Below the pieces are notes generated by a model. That model worked only from the letters and a program-made list of their open reading frames with translations. It was not told the DNA's origin and searched no databases. A stretch of 50,955 nucleotides of DNA from Candidatus Nanopelagicales bacterium. GTDB lineage: Bacteria; Actinomycetota; Actinomycetes; S36-B12. The position numbers and the translations under genes are program-made. Numbering within the stretch: position 1 is the first letter of the stretch; every line of letters starts with the position of its first letter. Positions 8,356-16,659 of this stretch are shown here, piece after piece. The stretch covers positions 1 through 50,955 of the forward strand of contig JANRCR010000042.1 in NCBI GenBank assembly GCA_030726915.1, in the 5' to 3' direction.

Positions 8356-9012
8356 ATGAATTTCGGTAAGAAGATCATCAGCGTCGCCGCAGGCGTCGCC
8401 CTCGTAGCCGGAGCCGGCCTAGCCGCCTCTACCCCCGTGCAGGCCAAGGCCGTGCCCAAGACGGGCGGGAAGACCATCATCGACTTAAAGCCCGAGATCG
8501 TCGGCGCTCTCCTCGGTGCTGGCATCAGCATCACGGCGACCCCGCCGGCCACCCTTGCCACCACGCCAAAGGTCATCCTGGGCTTCCCCGTCACCGGAGC
8601 ATCGGGCAACGGGATTACCCACTCCGGCTCAGTCACCTTTGCGTCCACGGCAAACCCCACCGGCATCACGGGCGACAATCCCGTCATCACGCTCAACGAT
8701 GATAGGACCGCCACGATCACCCTGTCCGTGTCGGGCAACCCGGTCCCGCTGCTCGTCGTCAAGCACGACAAGATCAAGTACTCGAAGTGGAAGATCGACA
8801 AGAGCCACAAGAAGTGGATCGTCAAGCGCACGGTTGCCTTTGGCGGAGCCGTGCACCTCACCTCAAGCCAGCCGATCATCGACCTGCTCAACGCCGCATT
8901 GGGCACGACGGTGTTCGAAGCTGATCTAGGCCTCGGTGCCTCGCGCACCACCGTGCGTGAGGTCAAGACCTGCAAGGCCAACACTGTCAAGTCATGCAAG
9001 GCAGCTGGCTGA
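8356..9012 (+). CDS. Exported Htaa-domain-like protein
   Basis: 218 aa. A signal peptide covers residues 1-31 (AGVALVAGAGLAAS...VQA-KA). The mature part resembles a Htaa domain: LGFPVTGASGNGITHSGSVTF, then VITLNDD, and near the end an LTSSQPIIDLLNAALGTTVF segment like the Htaa element around L..A...LN..LG. Htaa domains in corynebacteria bind haem at the cell surface; here the usual Tyr/His haem ligands are not obvious and no haem transporter is adjacent, so the role is inferred only. The C-terminus is Lys- and Cys-containing (KTCKANTVKSCKAAG), possibly one disulphide. It starts at ATG 8356 after CGGAGG, and a small hairpin (8318-8333, CCCTCC/GGAGGG) lies just upstream. A strong terminator follows. 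Confidence 0.7.
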   Translation: MNFGKKIISVAAGVALVAGAGLAASTPVQAKAVPKTGGKTIIDLKPEIVGALLGAGISITATPPATLATTPKVILGFPVTGASGNGITHSGSVTFASTANPTGITGDNPVITLNDDRTATITLSVSGNPVPLLVVKHDKIKYSKWKIDKSHKKWIVKRTVAFGGAVHLTSSQPIIDLLNAALGTTVFEADLGLGASRTTVREVKTCKANTVKSCKAAG

Positions 9013-9023
9013 TCATCGATTCA

Positions 9024-9062
9024 TTTAGGAAGGGCCCGGGCATTCCCCGGGCCCTTCCTAAA
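9024..9062 (+). terminator. Strong intrinsic terminator-like hairpin
   Basis: Arms 9024-9040 and 9046-9062 are perfect 17-bp complements (TTTAGGAAGGGCCCGGG) around a 5-nt CATTC loop, 11 nt after the Htaa-like gene. The A/T ends of the arms give a short U-run on either strand. It insulates the next gene, whose promoter lies about 25 nt further on. Confidence 0.88.
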
Positions 9063-9088
9063 TTCGCCCTCCGCAGCACACCCCGGGT

Positions 9089-9094
9089 GATAAT
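9089..9094 (+). promoter_or_regulatory. -10 element of leaderless promoter (deacetylase gene)
   Basis: GATAAT sits 6 nt before the GTG at 9101 with no Shine-Dalgarno between, which supports that GTG as the start. Confidence 0.5.
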
Positions 9095-9100
9095 CGCCAG

Positions 9101-9769
9101 GTGAAGCGACATGGCATAACCGTCCTCCTGGTGGGCCTCCTCGTGGCTGTTGTCACACCGCCGCCCGCCCAGGCCCAGGGTCTTCCGGTCACCTACCGAG
9201 TCGAGACCAAGGCTCCGGTCGTCTTCATCACCATCGACGACGGCATCGTCACTCCCGCGGATGCCCTCGCCTACGTGCGGAAACATCGCATCCCCGTGAC
9301 GAGCTTCCTCACCTCCGCCCAGGTGACAGACACCAAACACCGCTACTTCGAGCGCATCTCCCAGTGGGGATCCATCCAGAACCACACCACGACGCACGCA
9401 AGCCTGGACACCTCAAACGCGTCCCTGATCAAGGGCCAGGTGTGCCCCGTGCAGGTGGATTACCGTCGCACCTTCGGGACCAAGCCGTGGATGCTGCGAC
9501 CGCCCTACGGTGCCGGCGCGCACGGATCGACCCTGCACTCCGTCGTGCTCAGGTGCGGCATCACACAGATCGTCATGTGGGATGCCCTCGTCGACGGCGG
9601 GCAACTGCAGACTCGCTATGGCGGCACCGTGCAGCCGGGATCGGTGATCCTGCTTCACTTCACCGCCAACCTCGCAGCCGATCTCAAGGTGGCGGTCAGC
9701 GCCGCGCGCGCCCAGGGCCTACGTCCCGCCAACCTCGCGGATTATCTCACTCCGCCGGTCAAGCCCTAG
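9101..9769 (+). CDS. Exported polysaccharide deacetylase (NodB domain)
   Basis: 222 aa. Signal peptide about 1-26 (AQA-QG). NodB motifs are all visible: FITIDDG (catalytic Asp46 and metal Asp47), NHTTTH (metal His95 and His99), RPPYGAG (Arg133) and GSVILLHF near the C-terminus with the last catalytic His. The family is metal-dependent and removes acetyl groups from peptidoglycan GlcNAc/MurNAc, chitin or other exported glycans. The domain is at the small end of the family and has no wall-binding module. It starts with GTG 9101 and converges with the peptide-transporter gene, overlapping its end by 4 nt. Confidence 0.92.
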   Translation: MKRHGITVLLVGLLVAVVTPPPAQAQGLPVTYRVETKAPVVFITIDDGIVTPADALAYVRKHRIPVTSFLTSAQVTDTKHRYFERISQWGSIQNHTTTHASLDTSNASLIKGQVCPVQVDYRRTFGTKPWMLRPPYGAGAHGSTLHSVVLRCGITQIVMWDALVDGGQLQTRYGGTVQPGSVILLHFTANLAADLKVAVSAARAQGLRPANLADYLTPPVKP

Positions 9770-11244
9770 GACACCCCCTCCATGAGCTTCTTGATCCTCG
9801 GTACGACGAGGCAAAACAGGCCGCCCAGGATGATCGTGCCGATGCCGCAGACGACGAAATAGCCCGCCCACCCCACGATATCGACGAGGCGAACGAGTTG
9901 GCCTCCGATGGAGTCACCCACCGCCGTCGCAAGGAACCACACGGCCAGCATCTGACTCAGCAGGCCCTTCGGTGCAAGTTTGGTCGTCACCGAGAGTCCA
10001 TTGGGAGACAGGAGCAGCTCCGACCAGGTCTGCACCAGGAAGACCGACACGATCCACCACAGTGCGGACTTCTGGCCGTCCTCAGCCTGGAGTGCCGCGG
10101 GCACCATGATGAGGAAGCTCAGCCCGACACCGAAGATCGCCATCGCAAACTTGATCGGCGTTGAGGGGGCTCGCTGACCGAGTTTGGTCCAGAGCACAGC
10201 AAAAATCGGCGCGAAGATGATGATGAAGACCGGGTTGATGGACTGCAGCCAACTGATCGGGATGGTGAAGGCGCCCGCATCCATGCTCGTGAATTTCGCG
10301 GCGAATTCATTGATCGTCGAGCCGCTCTGGTCATAGATGGCCCAAAAAACCACGGCTGCCAGGAAGAGATACACAAAGGCACGCAGGCGATCTCGATCAA
10401 TCGGCGTGAGTTGTGGCTGTCGGAAGAGTCGCCAAAAGTAGATGATGGCGATCGCGACGACGACAACGGTGAAAATCACCGTAATGTCCGCCACGCCCAT
10501 GCCGAGGACACCGAAGGCGAGGACCAGACCCACGCCGATGACCACCACGGCCACGATCGTCTGGATGCCGGCGCGACGCCTCTCCGCGGATGTTGCGGGA
10601 TTGGGGACCGCGACACCCACGGTGCCCAGACCCTTCCAGCCAGCCATGTACTGCGCTAGACCGATGAGCATTCCCACACCGGCCACGGCAAATCCCAGAT
10701 GCCAGTTGATGTCCTCGCCGAGGTAGCCCACGATCAACGGGGCGATGAGGGCACCGAGGTTGATTCCCATGTAGAAGATGGAGAAGCCACCATCGCGACG
10801 GGTGTCGTCGGGGGCGTAGAGACCACCCACCATGGCGCTGACGCTGGGTTTGAGCAGGCCCGTGCCGATGGCGATGACGAGCAGACCCGACCAAAACAGA
10901 GCCTCGACGGGCACGGCCATGATGAAGTGACCCGCCGCAATGACGATCCCACCCATGAGGACGGCTCGTCTCGGCCCCGTGAGGCGGTCGGCGACCCAAC
11001 CGCCCGCCAGCGGCAGGAGATAGATCAAGGACGCATATGTGCCGTAGATCGCTGCGGCATCGGCGTCCGAGAAGCCGAGACCGCCGCCGGGAGGTGTGAC
11101 GCCGTCGGGGGGCGTGATCAGGTAGAGGACCAGGATGGCGCGCATGCCGTAGTAGGAAAATCGCTCCCACATTTCGGTGAAAAAGAGTGTGGCCAGCGCG
11201 CGTGGTTGGCCGAAGAACGTCCGCTCTGCCACGGGCAGGCTCAC
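9766..11244 (-). CDS. POT/PTR2-family proton-coupled oligopeptide transporter
   Basis: 492 aa from GTG 11244, which overlaps the rmlB stop (GTGA). Inner-membrane MFS transporter with 12-14 helices. POT signatures: ERFSYYGMRAILVLYL near the N-terminus (the E-x-x-E-R-F-x-Y-Y-G motif of helix 1) and FSIFYMGINLGALIAPL in helix 4-5. The family imports di- and tripeptides with protons (DtpT/DtpA type). It lies downstream of rmlB in the same direction, probably on one transcript, although no functional link is obvious. Confidence 0.92.
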   Translation of the reverse strand: MSLPVAERTFFGQPRALATLFFTEMWERFSYYGMRAILVLYLITPPDGVTPPGGGLGFSDADAAAIYGTYASLIYLLPLAGGWVADRLTGPRRAVLMGGIVIAAGHFIMAVPVEALFWSGLLVIAIGTGLLKPSVSAMVGGLYAPDDTRRDGGFSIFYMGINLGALIAPLIVGYLGEDINWHLGFAVAGVGMLIGLAQYMAGWKGLGTVGVAVPNPATSAERRRAGIQTIVAVVVIGVGLVLAFGVLGMGVADITVIFTVVVVAIAIIYFWRLFRQPQLTPIDRDRLRAFVYLFLAAVVFWAIYDQSGSTINEFAAKFTSMDAGAFTIPISWLQSINPVFIIIFAPIFAVLWTKLGQRAPSTPIKFAMAIFGVGLSFLIMVPAALQAEDGQKSALWWIVSVFLVQTWSELLLSPNGLSVTTKLAPKGLLSQMLAVWFLATAVGDSIGGQLVRLVDIVGWAGYFVVCGIGTIILGGLFCLVVPRIKKLMEGVS

Positions 11245-12215
11245 GCGGCACCCTTCAATGGTCGCCACCACTGGGGGTTGTCGCGATACCAGGAGATGGT
11301 GGCGTCTATCGCCTCGTCGAACGATCGCGTCGGGGTGTAGCCCAGTGCGCGCAGGCGCGCATCATCAACGCTGTAGCGACGATCGTGGCCGAGGCGGTCG
11401 GGCACCTGCTCCACCGCTGCGTCCCAGGCGACGCCCATGTGCTGGAGGATCCGCTCGGTCAACTGTCGATTCGTCATCTCGATACCTCCCCCGATGTTGT
11501 ACGCCGCTCCGGCCTCACCCCTGTCCACCACGATCTGGATTCCGCGGATGTGGTCGTCGACGTGGAGCCAATCCCGGACATTGAGGCCATCGCCGTACAG
11601 CGGCACCTTCAGGCCATCGATCAGATTCGTGACGAAGAGGGGAATGACCTTCTCGGGGAATTGGTAGGGGCCGTAGTTGTTGGAGCACCGCGTGCTCGAC
11701 ACGTGCATGTCATAGGTCCGGTGATAGGCACGCACCAGCAACTCCGCGGATGCCTTGGATGCGGCATAGGGAGAGTTGGGCTGCAGCGGTGAATCCTCGG
11801 TCCACGAGCCCGCGTCGATGGAGCCGTAGACCTCGTCGGTGCCGATGTGCACGACGCGCGGGATCCCGTGACGCCGACAGGCATCCAGCAGGGCCTGGGT
11901 GCCGACGACATTGGTCACGATGAAGTCCTGGGGTCCGGTGATGGACCTATCCACATGGGTCTCCGCAGCGAAGTTGACGACGACGTCGTGCCCGGGGATC
12001 ACCTCATCCAGCAGTTCACCATCGCAGATATCACCGTGGGCGAAGGAGTAGCGGGGGTCCTCGGCGACCGCTGCGAGATTCGACAGGTTGCCGGCGTAGG
12101 TCAGTTTGTCGAGCACATGCACGCGATCGACATCGACCCCGAGGGTCCCATCCACAAGGCTGCGCACATAGTGGGATCCGATAAAACCAGCGCCGCCGGT
12201 CACCAGGTATCTCAC
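11241..12215 (-). CDS. rmlB: dTDP-glucose 4,6-dehydratase
   Basis: 324 aa extended SDR. Converts dTDP-glucose to dTDP-4-keto-6-deoxyglucose, the second step towards dTDP-rhamnose and other deoxysugars. Visible: the Rossmann motif GGAGFIGSH at 7-15, HIGTDEVYGS with the catalytic Thr-Asp-Glu triad, the YAASK active-site Tyr/Lys, and the family-specific NNYGPYQFPEKVIPLF and NVRDWLHVDDH segments. It starts with GTG 12215, 6 nt after TAGGAT (leaderless). rmlA, rmlC and rmlD are not in the window, so the pathway partners must lie elsewhere. Confidence 0.96.
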   Translation of the reverse strand: MRYLVTGGAGFIGSHYVRSLVDGTLGVDVDRVHVLDKLTYAGNLSNLAAVAEDPRYSFAHGDICDGELLDEVIPGHDVVVNFAAETHVDRSITGPQDFIVTNVVGTQALLDACRRHGIPRVVHIGTDEVYGSIDAGSWTEDSPLQPNSPYAASKASAELLVRAYHRTYDMHVSSTRCSNNYGPYQFPEKVIPLFVTNLIDGLKVPLYGDGLNVRDWLHVDDHIRGIQIVVDRGEAGAAYNIGGGIEMTNRQLTERILQHMGVAWDAAVEQVPDRLGHDRRYSVDDARLRALGYTPTRSFDEAIDATISWYRDNPQWWRPLKGAA

Positions 12216-12261
12216 CGCAGCATCCTAGGCAGGACAACGCACCCTAGGGACTAAACCGCCG

Positions 12262-13488
12262 TCAAAGGAGACCCATGAGTGCGGCTTCGCGCATCAGGCC
12301 CTCGCGTGAGTCCGGATGGGCGGCATGGTCGATGAGTGACCGGGCCTGCTCGCCCTCACTGCGGCCCACCATCGGAGCCACCCCCTGTTCGGTGACGACG
12401 TAGCTATGTTGGAAGGACGTCACCGGTTCGGTGAGGCGGGGCACGATCGTCGACACATCCGCCCTGGGGTGCCAACTGGGCAGCGCCATGAAGCTAGCAC
12501 CGTCTCGTGAATGCAGGGCACCGACGATGAAGTCCACCGAGCCGCCAAAGCCGCTGTAGATCCTGCCCCGCACCCGACTCGCATTGGCCTGGTCAAACAG
12601 ATCGACCTCGAGGGCCGCATTAACACTGGTCATGCGGCGTTGCCGAGCGATCTGCGTTGGATCATTCGCCGTCTCTGTGCGGAGCATGCGCAGGCGTTGA
12701 TTCAGCGACGCCCACTCATAAAGATCCGAGCTCCCCATGAGGAAGGACGCCGTCAGTGGAACGTCGGGATCCAGAGCACCCCGTCGTTCGAGCTCCAGCG
12801 TCCCATCGGAGAAGGTCTCCGACCAGATGCGCATGCCGCGGTGGTCAGCGAGCTCATGGAGGACCGCATCCGGGATATCGCCGATTCCCAACTGCAGGGT
12901 TGCCTGGCTGCCCACGAGCGCTGCGATGCGCCCGCCGATCTCACGCGCAATGGGCGACGGTGCACGAGCGTCCATCTCCGTGAGCGGCTCATCCACCTCG
13001 AGGATGTAGTCGATGTCTCGGTCATACATCTGAGCATCGCCGTAGGTGTAGGGCATGCGCGGATTGGCCTGCACGATCACAGGGGCACCCACCTCTCGGG
13101 CAGCCTCGATCGCGGCAGGGAGGACATTGACCTCGATCCCGAGGCTCACCGTGTCAAAGCGCGGAGCTGAAGCATGCAGGAGCACTGCGTCCGGACGCAG
13201 GTGCTTGCGATACAGCACCGGCACGAGGCTCAGACGGCTCGGCACATAGCGCAATCGAGGAGATGAGCGCATGCCGGAGCCGACGAAGCACGATTCGTAG
13301 GTGACACCCTCCCGGTCCGGGATCCCCGGCTGCGCATTGAGCATGTGCAGGGTGTACGACGACACCTGCGCATCGACGAGGTCCAGGAGTGTGCGGGGGG
13401 TGGCGAAGTTGCCCGACGCGATGATGCGGGGATTCTCCGGCAGTCGAGCAAGGATGCTGGGCAGTTGGTCGGCCGTGATCCACTTCAC
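12262..13488 (-). CDS. Acetyl-CoA hydrolase/transferase family CoA-transferase
   Basis: 408 aa, in the 4-hydroxybutyrate/acetate CoA-transferase family (two-domain class I-like fold). Key stretches: QLGIGDIPDAVLHEL, then IWSETFSDGTLEL where the Glu is the expected thioester-forming catalytic residue, and RIYSGFGGSVDFIVGA for CoA-binding turns. It moves CoA between a carboxylic acid and acetyl-CoA; the acid is not identifiable. It starts with GTG 13488 after a GGGGGGAG Shine-Dalgarno and follows the ABM gene by 29 nt. A possible operon runs from 16128 down to here. Confidence 0.85.
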   Translation of the reverse strand: MKWITADQLPSILARLPENPRIIASGNFATPRTLLDLVDAQVSSYTLHMLNAQPGIPDREGVTYESCFVGSGMRSSPRLRYVPSRLSLVPVLYRKHLRPDAVLLHASAPRFDTVSLGIEVNVLPAAIEAAREVGAPVIVQANPRMPYTYGDAQMYDRDIDYILEVDEPLTEMDARAPSPIAREIGGRIAALVGSQATLQLGIGDIPDAVLHELADHRGMRIWSETFSDGTLELERRGALDPDVPLTASFLMGSSDLYEWASLNQRLRMLRTETANDPTQIARQRRMTSVNAALEVDLFDQANASRVRGRIYSGFGGSVDFIVGALHSRDGASFMALPSWHPRADVSTIVPRLTEPVTSFQHSYVVTEQGVAPMVGRSEGEQARSLIDHAAHPDSREGLMREAALMGLL

Positions 13489-13517
13489 GACGTCAGTCTC
13501 CCCCCGGCAGCACCCGC

Positions 13518-13877
13518 CTAGAAGGTCAGGTCCTCACTGAGGACCTGCTCCTGCAGTGACATGCGCAGTGGATCAAGACGCAAGATGGCCGGTGGCGCAC
13601 CCAGGACACCGGGCAACTCGGTCATCAGGACGGCGAATCCCTCGGCAGCGCGGTGCTGCTCCTGGGCATCGTCATCTTGGAAGATCTCATAGAGCCAGAC
13701 CACGTCGGCGTCATCGGGGTCGATGTGCACGATGAACACCTCGGTGCCCGGCTCCTCCGCCAAACCATCGGAATAGCGATGGAGTGCGTCCAGGAGTGCG
13801 GGACGCATGCCCTCGGCTGCACTCAGCCGCACGAGGAGTCCCCGGCGGCCCGGGAGGAGTGACTGGCGCAGGTCCAT
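13518..13877 (-). CDS. ABM-domain (antibiotic biosynthesis monooxygenase-like) small protein
   Basis: 119 aa with the dimeric alpha/beta-barrel pattern of ABM/YgiN proteins: GLLVRLSAAEGMRPALLDAL, EPGTEVFIVHIDPDDADVVWLYEIF, then Q.QHRAAEGFAVLM with the family His. Members act as cofactor-free monooxygenases on quinol-like or aromatic substrates, or as haem-degrading enzymes; no substrate is indicated. It sits 8 nt after the epimerase gene and 29 nt before the CoA-transferase, so it is probably co-transcribed. Confidence 0.8.
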   Translation of the reverse strand: MDLRQSLLPGRRGLLVRLSAAEGMRPALLDALHRYSDGLAEEPGTEVFIVHIDPDDADVVWLYEIFQDDDAQEQHRAAEGFAVLMTELPGVLGAPPAILRLDPLRMSLQEQVLSEDLTF

Positions 13878-13885
13878 ACGTCACC

Positions 13886-14887
13886 CTACGTCGGGGGGAG
13901 CCATCCCACCTGTCGCAGCCACGCGGCTGTTCGCTCCCGTCCCTCGTGCAGACCGACGCGCGGCTCCCATCCCAGGGAGAGCAGGCGCGCATTGCTGTAG
14001 CGGGCTCGGCGGCGCAGGTAGCGGATGGATTCTCGATTGAGGTCCAGTCGCCGCCTCAGGCCCTCGGGCAGGACGGCGGCGAGGGCGCCGACGACAGGCT
14101 CGGCCAGCCAACCGGGCACCGTCGGTGCGAAGCCCATCCCGAGCAGGTCGGCGTAGTAGCCGTAGAAGTCCCTCGAGGGTGTCGCGACACCGTCGGAGGC
14201 AATGACCGGGACACCCGCCATGGCATCACCTGCCGCCACCACCGTCTCGATGGCATCGACCAGGTTGTCGATGTAGACGTGGTTGATGACCGACGGCGCG
14301 ACGTAGAGGAAGGTCTTATCGCGCATGTGCTGCACGGGCCGAACGATCCACGGGGTGGAGTAGGGACCGTAGACGTCACCGGGGCGCACGATGTGCACGC
14401 TGAACTCTCCGGCCACGGACAGATCGCGCAGCAGGTGTTCGGCTCGAATCTTCGTCGCGCAGTAGGGATTGGCAGCGTGATCCAGCGGGGAGTCCTCGGC
14501 GCAGACATCCGCGAAGTCGAATCCGTGCACCATCACACTGGACAGGTGAACGAATGACCGGGCACCCGCGGACCGCGCCGCGAGCGCGGCCCACCGTGGC
14601 GCCTGCGCATTGACGCGGTCAAAGTCATGCCAGTCACCGGATTCGGCCACGATGGCCGCGGTGTGCACGACGATGTCGGCCCCCTCGACAAGTCGTCGGA
14701 GCGAGGGCAGGTCCGTCACATCGCCGACGAGGTAGTCCACCCGCGGATCGGGGTCGGGTGTGAGTGGATTGTGCGCATCGGGCAGTCGGGTGTCGAGTCC
14801 GCGGACGGTGGCCCCCGCATCGGCGTACCGCCGTGCGACGGCGGCACCGATGAATCCCGACACCCCGGTGATCGCGACGGTGGTCAT
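13886..14887 (-). CDS. NAD(P)-dependent epimerase/dehydratase (extended SDR, 3-beta-HSD-like)
   Basis: 333 aa. Rossmann motif GVSGFIGAAVARRY at 8-21, an HLSSVMVHG strand, a YCATKIRAE active site (Tyr-x-x-x-Lys) and an IVRPGDVYGPYSTPW segment typical of extended SDRs. The C-terminal ~100 residues (RDFYGYYADLLG, later RLDLNRESIRYLRRRARYSNARLLSLGW) resemble sterol/3-beta-hydroxysteroid or sugar-lipid acting members. It overlaps the stop of the upstream geranylgeranyl-reductase-like gene by 1 nt, so the two are translationally coupled. That suggests a lipid or isoprenoid substrate more than a nucleotide sugar. Confidence 0.85.
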   Translation of the reverse strand: MTTVAITGVSGFIGAAVARRYADAGATVRGLDTRLPDAHNPLTPDPDPRVDYLVGDVTDLPSLRRLVEGADIVVHTAAIVAESGDWHDFDRVNAQAPRWAALAARSAGARSFVHLSSVMVHGFDFADVCAEDSPLDHAANPYCATKIRAEHLLRDLSVAGEFSVHIVRPGDVYGPYSTPWIVRPVQHMRDKTFLYVAPSVINHVYIDNLVDAIETVVAAGDAMAGVPVIASDGVATPSRDFYGYYADLLGMGFAPTVPGWLAEPVVGALAAVLPEGLRRRLDLNRESIRYLRRRARYSNARLLSLGWEPRVGLHEGRERTAAWLRQVGWLPPT

Positions 14888-16128
14888 CAGCGGAAGGGGG
14901 GCCGGTCATCGAGTCGGACGGATGCGCGTCCGGCGGCGCGCCAGATCCGCGCGGTGACATCGCGATCCTCCGGCGTGACGAGGTTGCCCATGACGCGCAG
15001 GGCCAGCGTCATGAGCAGGTGCGATCGCATGCCGACGGGCCCGAAGGTCGGCAGTAGACCAGGCACGGTGATCAAACCGGCGAGGCGTCGGGCGATGGAA
15101 AAAGCCTCGCCGTAGCGCTCCCGCAGCAGGCCGGGCCAGATGGTGGACAGGTCATAGCTCGGCCCGCGCGAGGAGATGACCCGCGCGGCAAGATGCCCGG
15201 TCTCCAAGCCGTAGTCGATGCCCTCGCCATTGAGGGGATTGACGCAGCCCGCTGCATCGCCGACGAGCACCCAATTGGGGCCGGCGACACCGGTCACGGC
15301 GCCGCCCATGGGCAGCAGCGCAGACCAGGGCGCGCGCACGTCGTCGTGCAACTCCCAATCCTTGCGCTGGCTATCGGCGTAGTAGGTCAGCAGACTGCGC
15401 AGGTTGATGTCGGCCGGTCGACGACCGGTGGCAAGTGTGCCCACGCCGATATTCACCTCGCCGTCGCCGAGGGGGAAGATCCATCCGTAGCCCGAAAGGA
15501 TGCGATCGTCCTCGCCCCGCAGCTCAAGATGGGATGAGATCCACTCGTCATCACTGCGACCGGACTTGATGTAGCCCCGCGCGGCGACGCCGTACGCCGT
15601 ATCACGATGCCATTCGCGCCCGAGTGCACGACCCAACTGCGAGCGTGCGCCATCGGCGACGATGAGGCGGCGGCAGGCGATGTCGCGTACGCCGTCGCGT
15701 GTCTTGACGGTGACCGATGACACCCGATCACCGGTGCGCGTGACATCCACCGCACGAGCACCCTCGATGGGCCGGGCGCCAGAGTCGAGTGCGACCTGGC
15801 GAATCGCTGCGTCCAACTCCAGTCGGGGCGCCGCCCCGCCGTAGTCGGGGAGGTTGCCACCGGGCCAGGGCAGATAGAGCAGTTGCCCAAAGCCAGCCGC
15901 ACGCAAGCCGCGATTACGCGCACGCCCCGCCATCCAGGCGGACAGACCCAGGCCGTCCAACTCGGCAATGGCCCGGGGGGTGAGGCCATCTCCGCAGGGC
16001 TTATCCCGGGGGAATTCCTCCGCGTCGAGCAGGATGGTGTCCAGGCCCGCCCGAGCGCTCCAGGCCGCTGCGGCCGAGCCGGCCGGCCCGGCCCCGACGA
16101 CGAGGACATCGGTCTCCACGGTGCTCAC
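14887..16128 (-). CDS. Geranylgeranyl reductase family FAD-dependent oxidoreductase
   Basis: 413 aa from GTG 16128 (6 nt after GACGAT; an extension to 16164 is possible). N-terminal FAD motif DVLVVGAGPAGSAAAAW with a following acidic residue, then FPRDKPCGDGLTPRAI with the conserved Cys-Gly-Asp-Gly typical of this family, and LVGDAAGCVNPLNGEGIDYGLETG as the second FAD-binding motif. Members reduce isoprenoid double bonds (menaquinone side chain as in MenJ, chlorophyll phytyl chain, archaeal lipids). It heads a likely operon with the epimerase, ABM protein and CoA-transferase. Confidence 0.88.
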   Translation of the reverse strand: MSTVETDVLVVGAGPAGSAAAAWSARAGLDTILLDAEEFPRDKPCGDGLTPRAIAELDGLGLSAWMAGRARNRGLRAAGFGQLLYLPWPGGNLPDYGGAAPRLELDAAIRQVALDSGARPIEGARAVDVTRTGDRVSSVTVKTRDGVRDIACRRLIVADGARSQLGRALGREWHRDTAYGVAARGYIKSGRSDDEWISSHLELRGEDDRILSGYGWIFPLGDGEVNIGVGTLATGRRPADINLRSLLTYYADSQRKDWELHDDVRAPWSALLPMGGAVTGVAGPNWVLVGDAAGCVNPLNGEGIDYGLETGHLAARVISSRGPSYDLSTIWPGLLRERYGEAFSIARRLAGLITVPGLLPTFGPVGMRSHLLMTLALRVMGNLVTPEDRDVTARIWRAAGRASVRLDDRPPFR

Positions 16129-16191
16129 GACACCATCGTCCCGCGCGTTGCCGGGAGGGGCCACCGGAGGGGCAGCCGAGGCGGCGCGGGA

Positions 16192-16512
16192 TCAGTTTGT
16201 GGTGAAGGTCAACGATCCGGTCGTCCAGCCAATGATGACGACGACCAACCAGATGGCGGCAAACACAAAGGCGATGATGGAGAACGTGCGAGCCGTGCTC
16301 GCGGCGCGTTGGGCACCCTGCACGTCGCCCGCGGACCACAGGGACTGTGCCTTGTTGGCGTTGACCAGACCGAGGATGCCGAGGATAAGCGTGATGCAGC
16401 CGCAGGAAATGACGCCGACAACGATGGCGATGATTCCGAGCGTCTTATTGGTCTCAAAGGGCTCCTGACCGGGCAGGGGTGCATCCGGGGGAGGGGGCAG
16501 GATTTCAGACAT
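16192..16512 (-). CDS. CD225/dispanin-like small membrane protein
   Basis: 106 aa. A Pro-rich N-terminal tail (residues 1-20) is followed by two hydrophobic helices, about 23-50 and 78-98. Between them lies ANKAQSLWSAGDVQGAQRAA with STARTFS, which closely matches the intracellular loop of CD225/dispanin proteins. The family is membrane-bound with cytosolic N-terminus; the bacterial role is unknown. The shorter start (ATG 16512, MSEILPPPPD) is preferred to 16629 because the upstream part looks non-coding. It lies 63 nt upstream of the geranylgeranyl reductase start in the same direction. Confidence 0.75.
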   Translation of the reverse strand: MSEILPPPPDAPLPGQEPFETNKTLGIIAIVVGVISCGCITLILGILGLVNANKAQSLWSAGDVQGAQRAASTARTFSIIAFVFAAIWLVVVIIGWTTGSLTFTTN

Positions 16513-16659
16513 GGGGACTCCAGGACTCGAGGAAGTACGACGCCCCGACCCTATGAGCCCCCCGGCCACCGAGCAATCATATGCATCAACATGAATATGT
16601 CCCCCGCCCGCGGGGCTGTCGCGTCGCATCCGTGTCGCCGGGCCGCCTAGAGTGCAGGG

